Shown here piece after piece: positions 29,941 through 38,926 of a stretch of 64,000 nucleotides of DNA. Made by a program: the position numbers and the translations under genes. The stretch comes from Candidatus Electrothrix aestuarii (GTDB lineage Bacteria; Desulfobacterota; Desulfobulbia; Desulfobulbales; Desulfobulbaceae), in the NCBI GenBank assembly GCA_032595685.2, contig CP159373.1, forward strand, positions 2,359,501-2,423,500, in the 5' to 3' direction. Each line of letters starts with the position of its first letter. Position 1 is the first letter of the stretch. The notes below the pieces were generated by a model that was given only the letters and a program-made list of their open reading frames with translations, made no database searches and was not told where the DNA came from.

Positions 29941-31869
29941 ATGCATCTTCATCCGAATATCCCCCCCGGCCCTTTACATGAAAAATGGGACGCCTGTCGT
30001 TTCAGCAATAAATTAGTGAGCCCGGCAAACCGGCGCAAATACGAAGTCATTGTGGTGGGTACCGGCTTGGCCGGGGCCTCAGCAGCGGCTTCGTTAGGTG
30101 AGCTGGGCTATAACGTTAAGTCCTTCTGCATTCAGGATAGCCCCCGGCGTGCCCACTCAATTGCGGCCCAGGGCGGCATTAATGCTGCCAAGAATTATCA
30201 GAATGACAGCGACTCCATCCATCGCCTTTTCTACGATACCATCAAAGGGGGCGATTTTCGTTCCCGCGAGGCCAATGTCTATCGCCTGGCCCAGATCTCC
30301 AACGCCATTATAGACCATTGCGCAGCTCAGGGTGTGCCCTTTGCCCGTGAGTATGGCGGCACCTTGGCGAATCGTTCTTTTGGCGGAGCCCAGGTTTCGC
30401 GTACCTTTTATGCCCGTGGGCAGACTGGTCAGCAGCTCTTGCTTGGGGCCTACTCTGCCCTGATGCGCCAGGTCGCTGCCGGAAAAGTCACCATCTTTCC
30501 CCGCCGGGAGATGATGGATGTGGTTGTCGTTGATGGGCATGCTCGGGGAATTATTGTCCGTAACCTGCTCACTGGTGCGGTGGAACGCTATTCAGCCAAT
30601 GTAATTGTTCTGGCTACAGGCGGTTACGGCAATGTCTTTTACCTGTCCACCAATGCGATGGCCAGCAATGTCACCGCAGCCTGGCGGGCCCATAAACGTG
30701 GAGCCGGATTTGCCAACCCCTGTTTTGTCCAGATCCACCCAACCTGCATTCCGGTGCATGGTGATTATCAGTCCAAGCTGACCCTGATGAGTGAGAGCCT
30801 GCGTAATGATGGGCGGGTCTGGGTGCCGAAAAATAGGGATGACCGTCGTAGTCCGGCGGATATTCCAGAAGCAGAGCGCGATTATTACCTGGAGCGCAAA
30901 TATCCTGGCTTCGGTAATCTGGTGCCACGGGATGTAGCGTCTCGTAATGCCAAAGAGGTCTGCGATCAGGGCTTGGGCGTTGGTGAGACTGGTCAGGCTG
31001 TGTATCTGGATTTTGCCGAGGCCATTGCCCGTGACGGCGTGGATACCATCCTGAAGAAGTACGGTAATTTGTTTCAGATGTATGAGCGGATTACTGCTGC
31101 TGATCCGGCCAAAGAGCCGATGATGATCTATCCGGCTGTGCATTATACGATGGGCGGCCTGTGGGTGGATTATCAGCTTCAGTCCTCCCTGGATGGCCTG
31201 TTCGTTATTGGCGAGGCGAACTTTTCTGATCACGGGGCCAATCGACTTGGGGCCAGTGCTCTGATGCAGGGCTTGGCAGACGGGTATTTCATCCTGCCTG
31301 CGACCTTAGGAAATTATTTGGCTAAGGCGGGCTCTGATCGTCCGTCAGCCGAGGATGCGGCCTTTTCCGAGACAGAGGAGGAGGTGAGGGCGCGGGTTGC
31401 CCTGCTTCTGCGTAACCGGGATTGGAAAAAGTCCGGCACCCAGCCGGTGGATTATTTTCACCGCAAGCTTGGTGCCCTGCTTTGGGATAATTGCGGGATG
31501 GCCCGGAATGAAGAGGGGCTCAACAAGGCCCTGGCTGAGATTCCGGCGATTCGTGAAGAATTTTACACCAATGTGTATGTGCCGGGAACCGGGCAGGAAC
31601 TGAACCAATCGCTGGAACGCGCTGGACGCATTGCTGATTTTCTCGAATTTGCAGAAGTCATGGTTTTGGATGCCCTGGAACGCAAGGAATCCTGCGGTTG
31701 TCATCTGCGGGAGGAAAGTCAGACCGAGGAGCACGAGGCAAAACGGGATGATGCAAATTACTCGCATGTGACGGTTTGGGAGCATAGAGGGGTAGGGCAA
31801 CCACCTCTTTTGCATCAGGAGCCACTTGAGTTTGAGGCGGTTACGCCTTCGCAGCGGAGTTATAAGTAA
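29941..31869 (+). CDS. sdhA: Succinate dehydrogenase / fumarate reductase flavoprotein
   Basis: A 642-residue FAD subunit. The dinucleotide-binding motif is [19 protein letters not shown] (from residue 38); the histidine that binds FAD covalently is His72 in [15 protein letters not shown]. Active-site regions [28 protein letters not shown] and [14 protein letters not shown] are present. It oxidises succinate or reduces fumarate on the cytoplasmic side. The end ([15 protein letters not shown]) is also family-like, plus a 20-residue tail. Its partner sdhB lies 2.7 kb downstream, beyond three unrelated genes. Confidence 0.96.
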   Translation: MHLHPNIPPGPLHEKWDACRFSNKLVSPANRRKYEVIVVGTGLAGASAAASLGELGYNVKSFCIQDSPRRAHSIAAQGGINAAKNYQNDSDSIHRLFYDTIKGGDFRSREANVYRLAQISNAIIDHCAAQGVPFAREYGGTLANRSFGGAQVSRTFYARGQTGQQLLLGAYSALMRQVAAGKVTIFPRREMMDVVVVDGHARGIIVRNLLTGAVERYSANVIVLATGGYGNVFYLSTNAMASNVTAAWRAHKRGAGFANPCFVQIHPTCIPVHGDYQSKLTLMSESLRNDGRVWVPKNRDDRRSPADIPEAERDYYLERKYPGFGNLVPRDVASRNAKEVCDQGLGVGETGQAVYLDFAEAIARDGVDTILKKYGNLFQMYERITAADPAKEPMMIYPAVHYTMGGLWVDYQLQSSLDGLFVIGEANFSDHGANRLGASALMQGLADGYFILPATLGNYLAKAGSDRPSAEDAAFSETEEEVRARVALLLRNRDWKKSGTQPVDYFHRKLGALLWDNCGMARNEEGLNKALAEIPAIREEFYTNVYVPGTGQELNQSLERAGRIADFLEFAEVMVLDALERKESCGCHLREESQTEEHEAKRDDANYSHVTVWEHRGVGQPPLLHQEPLEFEAVTPSQRSYK

Positions 31870-31880
31870 AGAGGGGGTGT

Positions 31881-32297
31881 ATGGCCTCGTCGTATAATCA
31901 ATCTTATCTGGTTTATAAAATTGCCAAGGTGCTGGACCAGGACGATAAATATAATCTGCATATTGAAATGACGTTGGATATCAATGGCACTGATTATATT
32001 CCTGATATTGTCTTGTACAAGAAGGAGCGGATTGATTTCCTGCATGATAAAATCAAGGCGGATAAAACTCCTCTTCTGCTGGTCGAAATATTGTCTCCAA
32101 AGCAGGCGGTCAATGAAATCACGGAAAAGTTTGAGGTGTATTTGCAGGCAGGAGTGCAGTCCTGTTGGCTTGTGATCCCGCCGACCAAGACCGTTGTTCT
32201 GTTTCAGGATATTCAGCGGCCCCTCTCGTATTCAAGCGGGCGGTTTACTGATCCGGTTATTGATTTTGAGGTTACGGTTGAGGATATTTTTTCCTGA
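31881..32297 (+). CDS. Uma2-family PD-(D/E)XK protein
   Basis: A 138-residue protein of the Uma2/DUF820 group. The nuclease-type core is visible: YIPDIVLY (Asp42) and LLLVEILSP (Glu69), followed by FEVYLQAGVQSCWLVIP. It begins 11 bp after the sdhA stop. The family is abundant in cyanobacteria and in some Deltaproteobacteria; function is unproven. It is slightly shorter than the usual about 190 residues, lacking part of the N-terminal helical lead. It belongs to the block that splits sdhA from sdhB. Confidence 0.8.
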   Translation: MASSYNQSYLVYKIAKVLDQDDKYNLHIEMTLDINGTDYIPDIVLYKKERIDFLHDKIKADKTPLLLVEILSPKQAVNEITEKFEVYLQAGVQSCWLVIPPTKTVVLFQDIQRPLSYSSGRFTDPVIDFEVTVEDIFS

Positions 32298-32477
32298 TTG
32301 ATTGCAGTCCTTCCAGGTGCTCTTCTGTTGGCAGCAACATAGACCAGGGCAGGAGGCAGGGTATCTTCTGCATCAAGCAAAGATAACGCATTTGTTCCTG
32401 TTGTCTGCTGAATATACCTTTCAGGAGGTTTGCAACGAGGCGATGTACGCTTACAACGTGCCGTTGCAGGCTTAATA

Positions 32478-32720
32478 TGAGGCAAATGAAGCATGCAATG
32501 AGATATATGAAGCTTGCTTTGAAGTAAAGTAAGTTTGATATGAGGTAAGTGAAGCTTCATATGGGGCATGTTACGCATGATGTGAGGCACATGAAGCTTC
32601 ATTTGTGGCAAAGTGAGTGTGATATGGGGCAAATGAAGCCTGCTTTGGGGTAAGTCAAGCGTGACATGGGGCAGATGAAGTTTGCTCTGAGGCAAAGTAA
32701 GCGTGATTTGAGGCGAGGAC
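32478..32720. repeat. 21-bp tandem array, about 12 units
   Basis: The motif TGAGGCA/TGGGGCA recurs at 32478, 32499, 32520, 32541, 32562, 32583, 32604, 32625, 32646, 32667, 32688 and 32709, exactly 21 bp apart. From the third unit on, two variants alternate (about ATGAAGCTTCAT and AAGTAAGCGTGAT), so there is also a 42-bp period. On the minus strand the array is an open heptapeptide repeat (LPHIKLT/LPQSKLH type) within an open frame 32695-32213, but that frame continues into the antisense of the Uma2 gene, so I do not call it a gene. The rest of the 466-bp gap shows nothing else. Confidence 0.85.
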
Positions 32721-32763
32721 GCTATCGTAGCAGACTTATAACCAGCGAGGATTCTGAAATGTT

Positions 32764-33693
32764 ATGGATGAAGCGAAAAACGATATAGAAGAATATCACC
32801 AGTTGCTTCGTACCGCCTTTGATGCTTATCTGGAGCAACTCCGCACTGGTGGGTTGGAACCTTCAGAAGGATTTCTTCCCTATGACTTTGAGGAAGAAAT
32901 TGCGGCTCGCCAGTGGAGCTACCCAGGATGTAGAATAGTCGAGAACGAGTTGCGCGAATTGACGAATGACTTGAATTCGTGGCATAATTCATTGTTGTAC
33001 TGGAATGCTTGGAACAAAGTCATCCAACCCTGCCACACGGATGAAGTGAAAGCGTGGGAGTTACGGAGCGAGTTTCTTGAGCCACTTGTATTTTATTGTC
33101 TCTTTCAACCAGCTTCGAGCCGCGACAGATTTACTTTTGTTGTCACCAATGCAATGCATCAGGTCCGATTAATGGTTGAGAATGGCTATAAGGACTATCT
33201 TGAAGGTGACCGTAAAACGCCTGATGAAAAGCCAAAATATTTGGTTAGACGACTGAAAGAGAAACGTTTATCCAAATTGATTTCGATTTGGTCAGCGGAA
33301 AAAGAAGAATTCATGGCATTGCTGCGAGCGATAGACGACGAAGCGTATAAAAAAGAAACTTCTGACTACCGAAATCGGCATAGTCACATAATTGGGCCTC
33401 AACTTGGTATTGGTTATGTCCGAACAGTTGTTCGTTCCGTTAGAGAGAATACAACTATGACTGAACAGCCTGATGGCACCTATATAGATACACCAACCGG
33501 CAAAATGGTGGCAAGTTATAGTATTGGCGGAGGAACTCCACCGCTTGATCTGGAAAAAGCACACGCAGCTAACCTTGAGCAATATCGCCGGGCAAGGAAA
33601 TGTTACGAAAGCTACCGTAAGCTCCTGGCTGTAGGTATGGAGGCGATGCCCTTAGCTGGGAAACCTCGGGGCGAGCAAGGGAAAACAGAGTAG
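32764..33693 (+). CDS. Unknown protein, possibly HEPN-like
   Basis: A 309-residue soluble, helix-rich protein that I cannot place firmly. Residues about 60-150 look all-helical (ELRELTNDLNSWHNSLLYWNAWNKVI; FVVTNAMHQVRLMVENGY). Around residue 202 the sequence YRNRHSHIIGPQLG resembles the R-N-x-x-H catalytic loop of HEPN ribonucleases such as the Cthe_2314 type. The C-terminus returns to charged helix. ATG 32764 is the natural start. It is followed 18 bp later by an Rpn gene; HEPN plus nuclease-like neighbour would suit a defence or toxin pair. This is inference. Confidence 0.55.
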   Translation: MDEAKNDIEEYHQLLRTAFDAYLEQLRTGGLEPSEGFLPYDFEEEIAARQWSYPGCRIVENELRELTNDLNSWHNSLLYWNAWNKVIQPCHTDEVKAWELRSEFLEPLVFYCLFQPASSRDRFTFVVTNAMHQVRLMVENGYKDYLEGDRKTPDEKPKYLVRRLKEKRLSKLISIWSAEKEEFMALLRAIDDEAYKKETSDYRNRHSHIIGPQLGIGYVRTVVRSVRENTTMTEQPDGTYIDTPTGKMVASYSIGGGTPPLDLEKAHAANLEQYRRARKCYESYRKLLAVGMEAMPLAGKPRGEQGKTE

Positions 33694-33710
33694 CGGATAA
33701 GGAGGAATAC

Positions 33711-34562
33711 ATGCGTTTCTTAGATGTACGAACCGATTTCGCCTTTAAAAAGGTTTTCGGCAGTGAGCGCTCGAAGAATGTGCTGATAAGCTTCCTCAAC
33801 GCAATTATTGACTTCGGCGAGGAACAGGTGACGGACCTCACCATTGTTGATCCCTACCAGATCCCTCTGCTTAAAGGCATGAAGGACAGCTATGTGGATG
33901 TCAAAGCGGTGCTTTCCAATAACAAGAAAGTCATTGTGGAGATGCAGGTTCTTAATGTTGAAGGGTTTGAGAAACGAGTGTTGTATAATGCGGCCAAGCT
34001 ATACTCAACCCAGCTGAAGAAATCCGGTAAGTACACAACGCTGGAGCCGATCATCGCTCTGACCATCACCGATTTCGAGATGTTTCCCGAATTTGCCAAA
34101 CCGATTTCTTACTGGACTCTTCGTGAGCGTGAAGTCCTGCTGCAATACAGCAATGACATTGAACTGATCTTTGCCGAGCTGCCCAAGTTCACCAAAACAG
34201 AGCGAGAGCTGACCGGCATTGCGGATAAATGGCTCTACTTTGTTAAACATGCTGGCGATCTGGAGTTCGTTCCTGAATCTTTCACAGAGCCTCAGTTGCT
34301 TGAAGCTTTTGAGATTGCCAACACTGCTGGTTTAAGCGAGGAGGAACTGGATATCCAGTTTAAACGGCAGGACTTTATCGCTATGCAGCAGGGGGCAGTG
34401 GAAAAGGCAGCTCAGAGCGGCCTTGAACGGGGAATTGAGCTGGGAAATATAGCAACAGCCCGAAACATGTTGCGTGATCAGATGCCGGTAGAAACGATTT
34501 GTAAATACACTGGGCTGGAACGGGGAGTGGTTGAACGACTCCAGCAGGACGACCAAGAATAA
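33711..34562 (+). CDS. Rpn-family PD-(D/E)XK nuclease / putative transposase
   Basis: A 283-residue member of the Rpn/PDDEXK_2 family. It opens with MRFLDVRTDFAFKKVFGSE, the family signature. The nuclease core is SYVDVKAVLSNNKKVIVEMQV, giving Asp63, Glu77 and Gln79. The central region (LFIE-like ITDFEMFP; LPKFTKTE) and C-terminal helices follow the family. A ribosome-binding site AAGGAGG precedes the ATG. It lies 18 bp after the preceding unknown gene and 20 bp before sdhB. It differs clearly from the Rpn gene at 1628-2497. Confidence 0.88.
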   Translation: MRFLDVRTDFAFKKVFGSERSKNVLISFLNAIIDFGEEQVTDLTIVDPYQIPLLKGMKDSYVDVKAVLSNNKKVIVEMQVLNVEGFEKRVLYNAAKLYSTQLKKSGKYTTLEPIIALTITDFEMFPEFAKPISYWTLREREVLLQYSNDIELIFAELPKFTKTERELTGIADKWLYFVKHAGDLEFVPESFTEPQLLEAFEIANTAGLSEEELDIQFKRQDFIAMQQGAVEKAAQSGLERGIELGNIATARNMLRDQMPVETICKYTGLERGVVERLQQDDQE

Positions 34563-34581
34563 TTGCAAACAAAAGAAAACA

Positions 34582-35343
34582 ATGGCAGCAAAGAAAATAT
34601 CCATCACCGTAAAGGTCTGGCAACAGGAGAGTGCAATAGCCGAAGGCAACCTGGAAACCTACACGTTGCAGGAAATCAGCACGGATATGTCCTTTCTGGA
34701 GATGCTGGATGTCCTGAACGAGCAGCTGACCCTGGAAGGTAAAGAACCTGTGGCCTTTGACCATGATTGCCGGGAAGGAATCTGCGGTATGTGCGGAGCT
34801 GTGGTTGATGGCATCGCGCATGGGCCGGAGCAGGGAACCACGCTCTGTCAGCTCCATATGCGTCATTTTCAGGATGGGCAGGTGATCTGTATTGAGCCCT
34901 TCCGTTCCAGGGCTTTTCCTGTGGTCAAAGACTTGATGGTGGATCGCTCCGCCTTTGATCGCATTATCCAGGCGGGTGGTTTTGTCTCCATTAATACCGG
35001 TTCTGCCCCGGATGCCAACAGCGTGCCGGTGAGCCAGCAAAAGGCCGAGCAGGCGATGGATGCAGCGGCCTGTATCGGCTGCGGTGCCTGTGTTGCCGCC
35101 TGTCCTAATGCTGCTGCCATGCTCTTCACCTCGGCCAAGATTTCTCAGCTGGCCCTTATGCCCCAAGGACGACCGGAACGCAAGCAACGGGCCTTGTCTA
35201 TGGTGGCGGCTATGGATAAGGAGGGCTTTGGTGCGTGCAGTAATCATCGGGAATGCGAGCAGGTTTGTCCGAAAGGGATTTCTATCCGCCATATTGCCCG
35301 AATGAATCGGGAGTACCTTGCAGCGACCTTATTTGGCGAGTAA
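34582..35343 (+). CDS. sdhB: Succinate dehydrogenase / fumarate reductase iron-sulfur protein
   Basis: A 253-residue subunit that passes electrons between the flavin and the cytochrome. The [2Fe-2S] ligands lie in DHDCREGICGMCGAVVDG and TLCQLHM; CIGCGACVAACP and ACSNHRECEQVCPKGI provide the [4Fe-4S] and [3Fe-4S] ligands. The ATG at 34582 (MAAKKISITVKVW) is chosen over an upstream in-frame start at 34531 because the latter overlaps the Rpn gene and is not family-like. Its normal neighbours sdhC and sdhA are upstream of a foreign-looking insertion. Confidence 0.95.
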   Translation: MAAKKISITVKVWQQESAIAEGNLETYTLQEISTDMSFLEMLDVLNEQLTLEGKEPVAFDHDCREGICGMCGAVVDGIAHGPEQGTTLCQLHMRHFQDGQVICIEPFRSRAFPVVKDLMVDRSAFDRIIQAGGFVSINTGSAPDANSVPVSQQKAEQAMDAAACIGCGACVAACPNAAAMLFTSAKISQLALMPQGRPERKQRALSMVAAMDKEGFGACSNHRECEQVCPKGISIRHIARMNREYLAATLFGE

Positions 35344-35404
35344 AATGACTGGATCAAAGTAAAAACAGACAGGAACCACTGGACAAGGCGCTGAAGAAAT
35401 ATTC

Positions 35405-37783
35405 ATGAAAAAATCAATAGGCATAGACCTCGGGACGACCAATTCTGTTGTTGCTGTCAAAAAGGTGAGCACAGAGGTTCTGAAGAACGCTGAAGGCGAA
35501 TACATCACCCCATCCTGTGTGATGGTGAAGAAACGCCTGATGCGCAAGCCGGAATTTATTGTAGGCCGTGACGCCTTGGAATGGCTTCGCCAGGAACCGG
35601 AACATACCATCACTGCGGTTAAGCGGCTCATCGGTCGAAATTTTCATGAGAAAGAGGTACAGGAGCTGATCAGTAAAGAGAGCCTGCACTACCAACTTTC
35701 CACCCATTCCCATGGTTCGGCCAATAGCCTTGCTATTCTGATCAATGGCAAGGAGTTTACTCCAGAGGAGATTTCTGCCAAGATCCTGGCAAAGCTGAAG
35801 GCCGATGCCGAGGCGGCCTTAGGTGATGAGGTGGATGCTGCTGTGATCACAGTGCCTGCCTATTTTAATGATAAGCAGAAACACGCGACCAGGACGGCAG
35901 CAGCTCTGGCCGGACTCAAAGTGCGTCGTCTTCTCCCTGAACCCACAGCGGCAGCTATTTCTTTCGGAGTAGATAAGATATCGGGTGATGATGGGCGAAC
36001 CGTGTTGGTCTTTGACTTTGGTGGCGGAACTCTGGATCTTTCTATCCTGACCATCAGCGGTGGCCGTATCATCGAGATGGGCAAGGGCGGGGATATGTGG
36101 CTGGGCGGTGAAGATATAGACCAGCTGCTGATAGAGTATGTTCTGCAGGAAACGGCCCGGGAAGAGGGGCTTGCCGATATCCAGGATATCCGCGCTCTGA
36201 TTGAGGAGCAGAAGCCTTCCCGCAGGAATAAGTTCCTTGCAGAGCTAAAGACTGCTGTGGAAAAGGCCAAGATTGTCCTGAGCGACAAAAAGGAAGCCTA
36301 TATTGAGATCCTTGGTGTTTTGCAGGATAAGGACGGCGATCCCCTTGATGTGGAGGTGGAGTTGCCGCGTACCCGCTTTGAGAGCATGATGGTCCCCTTG
36401 CTGCGATCCATGCTTGAGCTGGTTCGGGGCGTGATTGCCGATGTCCATTTCACCGAAGATCTGATCGATAATGTGCTCCTTGTTGGCGGAAGCTCCCGCA
36501 TCCCCTGCGTCATCCAAACATTACAGGAGGAGTTCGGGCAGGAAAAGGTGCTGCTCCATGAGCGACCCATGCTCGCGGTAGCCGAAGGGGCCGCCATTCT
36601 CAGCCATCGCTTGGCTGATACGGTTGAATGCCCCCAATGCACCAGGAATACGGCTCAGAACGCCGCAACCTGTTCCCATTGCGGCTTTGACCTGGAAGGT
36701 CATACTGTAGAACATGGAGTGGTGGAGATCGTTCATGCAGCTGCTCATGATTATTATATCAAGCTGGAAAATGATCAGCGTTTTCTGATGGTGGAGAAAA
36801 ACACCCCGCTTCCCTGTTCCAGCACTGAGGTTTTTCAGCTGGTTGATGCAGAGCAGGAGTTGGTTCATATGAAGTTTTATAATGTGGTCAACCGAAGGGA
36901 GCAGAGCATTGGCGATCTTTGGCTGGGCATTGATCAGGATAGGGATCAGGACAGGGATCAGGACAGCGAGCAGGGGCGTGGGGCAGGAAAAGCTGAGAAC
37001 CTGGAAAAATCCCTCAAAGCCCAGATGCCTGCCCGGATAGAGATTACCCTGGATATCGATGAAAATAATCTTATCTCGGTGAACGCCGCCTTACTGAATC
37101 ATCCAGAGGTGGCTGTTTCCAGGACCCTCTCCCGGGGTAAGGCCGATGAGCGGCTTTTTCTCGAACTTGAGCAGGCTATTGCGACGGCGGAAAAAGAGCA
37201 GTATTCCAGCTATACGGTTATTGACTTGCAGAACCGGGCCCGCTCCATCGTTAAATCCATTAATGGAGTGGTCGATCCGAAAAAAGGAACTGTGGATGAG
37301 AAATTGTACGAGCAGGTTGCTCAGCAAATCCACAAGGCGATAAGGATCGCGGCAAACGAGGAGGCTCCCCTGACCCAACTCTATTACGCGGAAAGCATGC
37401 TGGATGATTATGCGGTTATGATTGAGCCCAAGGTCCAGGATTTACTTCGGGAACGGATTGAAAAATTACGGCAGATTGATGCAACAGGTTCGTATGAGGA
37501 GACGATGCGGGCCTCAGCTGCTCTTGCCGCAGCCCTGGATGATAAAAGGCTGGCCCAGGTCAATACCCTGATGCAAATAGAAAACGCCAGTGAGATCTGT
37601 TTTAAAACAGACCCCAGTAAGGCAAAGAAATTTATGCGGGTCATTGCAGAGGCCCTGGAGGCTGCGGAAAAGCAGGACGGCTCGGTGGCGGATAAGCTCA
37701 ATGCCATCCTGCCGGAGGTGGATGAGGTCTTGGAAAACTATGCCATGAGTACCCAGAAAATTCACAGAGATATTCGGAAATAA
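35405..37783 (+). CDS. Divergent Hsp70 with inserted zinc ribbon
   Basis: A 792-residue Hsp70 homologue. The ATPase domain is intact: GIDLGTTNSVVAV at the start, AVITVPAYFND, LLPEPTAAAISFG, VFDFGGGTLDLSIL, and VLLVGGSSRIPCV. Directly after it, at about residues 408-425, is a four-cysteine ribbon (CPQC and CSHC) absent from DnaK. A short, divergent substrate-binding beta region (about 430-580), split by a low-complexity Asp-Arg-Asp-Gln run, and an extended helical C-terminus of about 200 residues follow. It lacks the EEVD-like or DnaK-like ending. It leads a five-gene operon with its own J-like and GrpE proteins, so it is probably a dedicated chaperone and not the housekeeping DnaK. Confidence 0.88.
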   Translation: MKKSIGIDLGTTNSVVAVKKVSTEVLKNAEGEYITPSCVMVKKRLMRKPEFIVGRDALEWLRQEPEHTITAVKRLIGRNFHEKEVQELISKESLHYQLSTHSHGSANSLAILINGKEFTPEEISAKILAKLKADAEAALGDEVDAAVITVPAYFNDKQKHATRTAAALAGLKVRRLLPEPTAAAISFGVDKISGDDGRTVLVFDFGGGTLDLSILTISGGRIIEMGKGGDMWLGGEDIDQLLIEYVLQETAREEGLADIQDIRALIEEQKPSRRNKFLAELKTAVEKAKIVLSDKKEAYIEILGVLQDKDGDPLDVEVELPRTRFESMMVPLLRSMLELVRGVIADVHFTEDLIDNVLLVGGSSRIPCVIQTLQEEFGQEKVLLHERPMLAVAEGAAILSHRLADTVECPQCTRNTAQNAATCSHCGFDLEGHTVEHGVVEIVHAAAHDYYIKLENDQRFLMVEKNTPLPCSSTEVFQLVDAEQELVHMKFYNVVNRREQSIGDLWLGIDQDRDQDRDQDSEQGRGAGKAENLEKSLKAQMPARIEITLDIDENNLISVNAALLNHPEVAVSRTLSRGKADERLFLELEQAIATAEKEQYSSYTVIDLQNRARSIVKSINGVVDPKKGTVDEKLYEQVAQQIHKAIRIAANEEAPLTQLYYAESMLDDYAVMIEPKVQDLLRERIEKLRQIDATGSYEETMRASAALAAALDDKRLAQVNTLMQIENASEICFKTDPSKAKKFMRVIAEALEAAEKQDGSVADKLNAILPEVDEVLENYAMSTQKIHRDIRK

Positions 37784-38913
37784 TGGCTGCGACCCTAACC
37801 TGTCCTGTCTGTGAACGACCTGGAGTACCTCTGCAAAGCACGAAGTGTCCGCAATGCGATGCTGATTTGACCTGCTTTCAAGCTCTGGATACTCTGACCA
37901 CCGTGAAAAAATCTCCTTCATCAGAATCTGCTGGAGAAGAAACATCGGGGCAGAGGGAAAAGCAAAAGAATGCTTCGAGTACACGACGGGCTGTCCTCCT
38001 TTTACTCTTACTCCTGGTTCTCATCGGGGCAGGCTTTTCCTGTTTTTTTCTCAAAGCAGAGGGGCGTATGCAGGATCTGTATCAGCAGGTGGTCTCCTTA
38101 AAGGCAGATCTCAGGATGGCACAATTGCAGGAAACAGAACCTGCTCAGCAGATTCTTTGTGTTCTGCCGGGCATGGAAAAGGCGAGCGTAGAGGTCGATA
38201 AAGAAGATGATTCCTTTGCTGAGGATGATCCGCTCATTTATGAGGAAGATAGAGAGGAGGCTGTCTCTGCTACTGAGGAGAGCAAGGAAGAGGCGACCTT
38301 TGTAGCTTCCTCACCTCAAATTAAAACAGAAGGGAAGAGCGAAGCAGAGGAGACTCTGGCAAGTGGGGAGACAACCCGAGAGGTAAATCAGCAGACAGGG
38401 GAAGGGGAGAGTGACACCTCCGAGACTGTAACGCTTCTCGAACCTGTGCTCAGGAAAACAAGGACAGATACACTCGGCGAGGATTCTACATCGGAGGGTC
38501 AACATGCATCGCATGCATCGCAGCCGCTGTTGCCGAAAAAAAAATGGGCAGAGAAGAGCTTTTTATACCTGGTGAAAGAGACAGATACGCTCTGGGATCT
38601 TGCCGAGCGTTTTTATGGTAATGGGAAGTACTATCCTGTGATCATGGAGCAAAACCCCCGTCTTGTTATCAGCAATATTCATGATGAAGAGAGTCTGCGT
38701 CTTTTTAATGATCGCTCTGCACTCAAGGAACTGTACAGCAGTCGGATTGAATGGCGTGATGGCCTGACGCTGTGGAAGCATCAGGTGCAGGCAGGGGAAA
38801 CTCGGCAGTCCATAGAAAAACGTTTTGCTTCTCCAGGAGATTTGGACAGGGTTTTCTATGAGAGAAAGCCAGATATTTCTCCTGGTGCAATTGTGCGGGT
38901 TATTCTGCATTGA
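37783..38913 (+). CDS. Zinc-ribbon, single-TM, LysM-like protein
   Basis: The ATG overlaps the last base of the Hsp70 stop. The 376-residue protein has an N-terminal ribbon (CPVC at 7-10, CPQC at 22-25) resembling that inside the Hsp70, a transmembrane helix at about 70-90 (AVLLLLLLLVLIGAGFSCFF), an acidic linker of about 140 residues, and a C-terminal part with YLVKETDTLWDLAERFYGNGKYYPVIMEQNP, which fits a LysM peptidoglycan-binding domain. Topology would place the ribbon in the cytoplasm, next to the Hsp70, and the LysM in the periplasm. Whole-protein function unknown. Confidence 0.75.
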   Translation: MAATLTCPVCERPGVPLQSTKCPQCDADLTCFQALDTLTTVKKSPSSESAGEETSGQREKQKNASSTRRAVLLLLLLLVLIGAGFSCFFLKAEGRMQDLYQQVVSLKADLRMAQLQETEPAQQILCVLPGMEKASVEVDKEDDSFAEDDPLIYEEDREEAVSATEESKEEATFVASSPQIKTEGKSEAEETLASGETTREVNQQTGEGESDTSETVTLLEPVLRKTRTDTLGEDSTSEGQHASHASQPLLPKKKWAEKSFLYLVKETDTLWDLAERFYGNGKYYPVIMEQNPRLVISNIHDEESLRLFNDRSALKELYSSRIEWRDGLTLWKHQVQAGETRQSIEKRFASPGDLDRVFYERKPDISPGAIVRVILH

Positions 38914-38926
38914 GTTGAGAGCGGGC

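Noticed and set aside
32213-32695. Minus-strand frame with heptapeptide repeats
   Set aside because: Half of it is the 21-bp array and the rest runs antisense through the Uma2 gene; no ribosome-binding site. Kept as a repeat, not as a gene.
35405-37783. Housekeeping dnaK
   Set aside because: Inserted zinc ribbon, divergent substrate-binding part and unusual neighbours argue against calling it dnaK; no symbol given.
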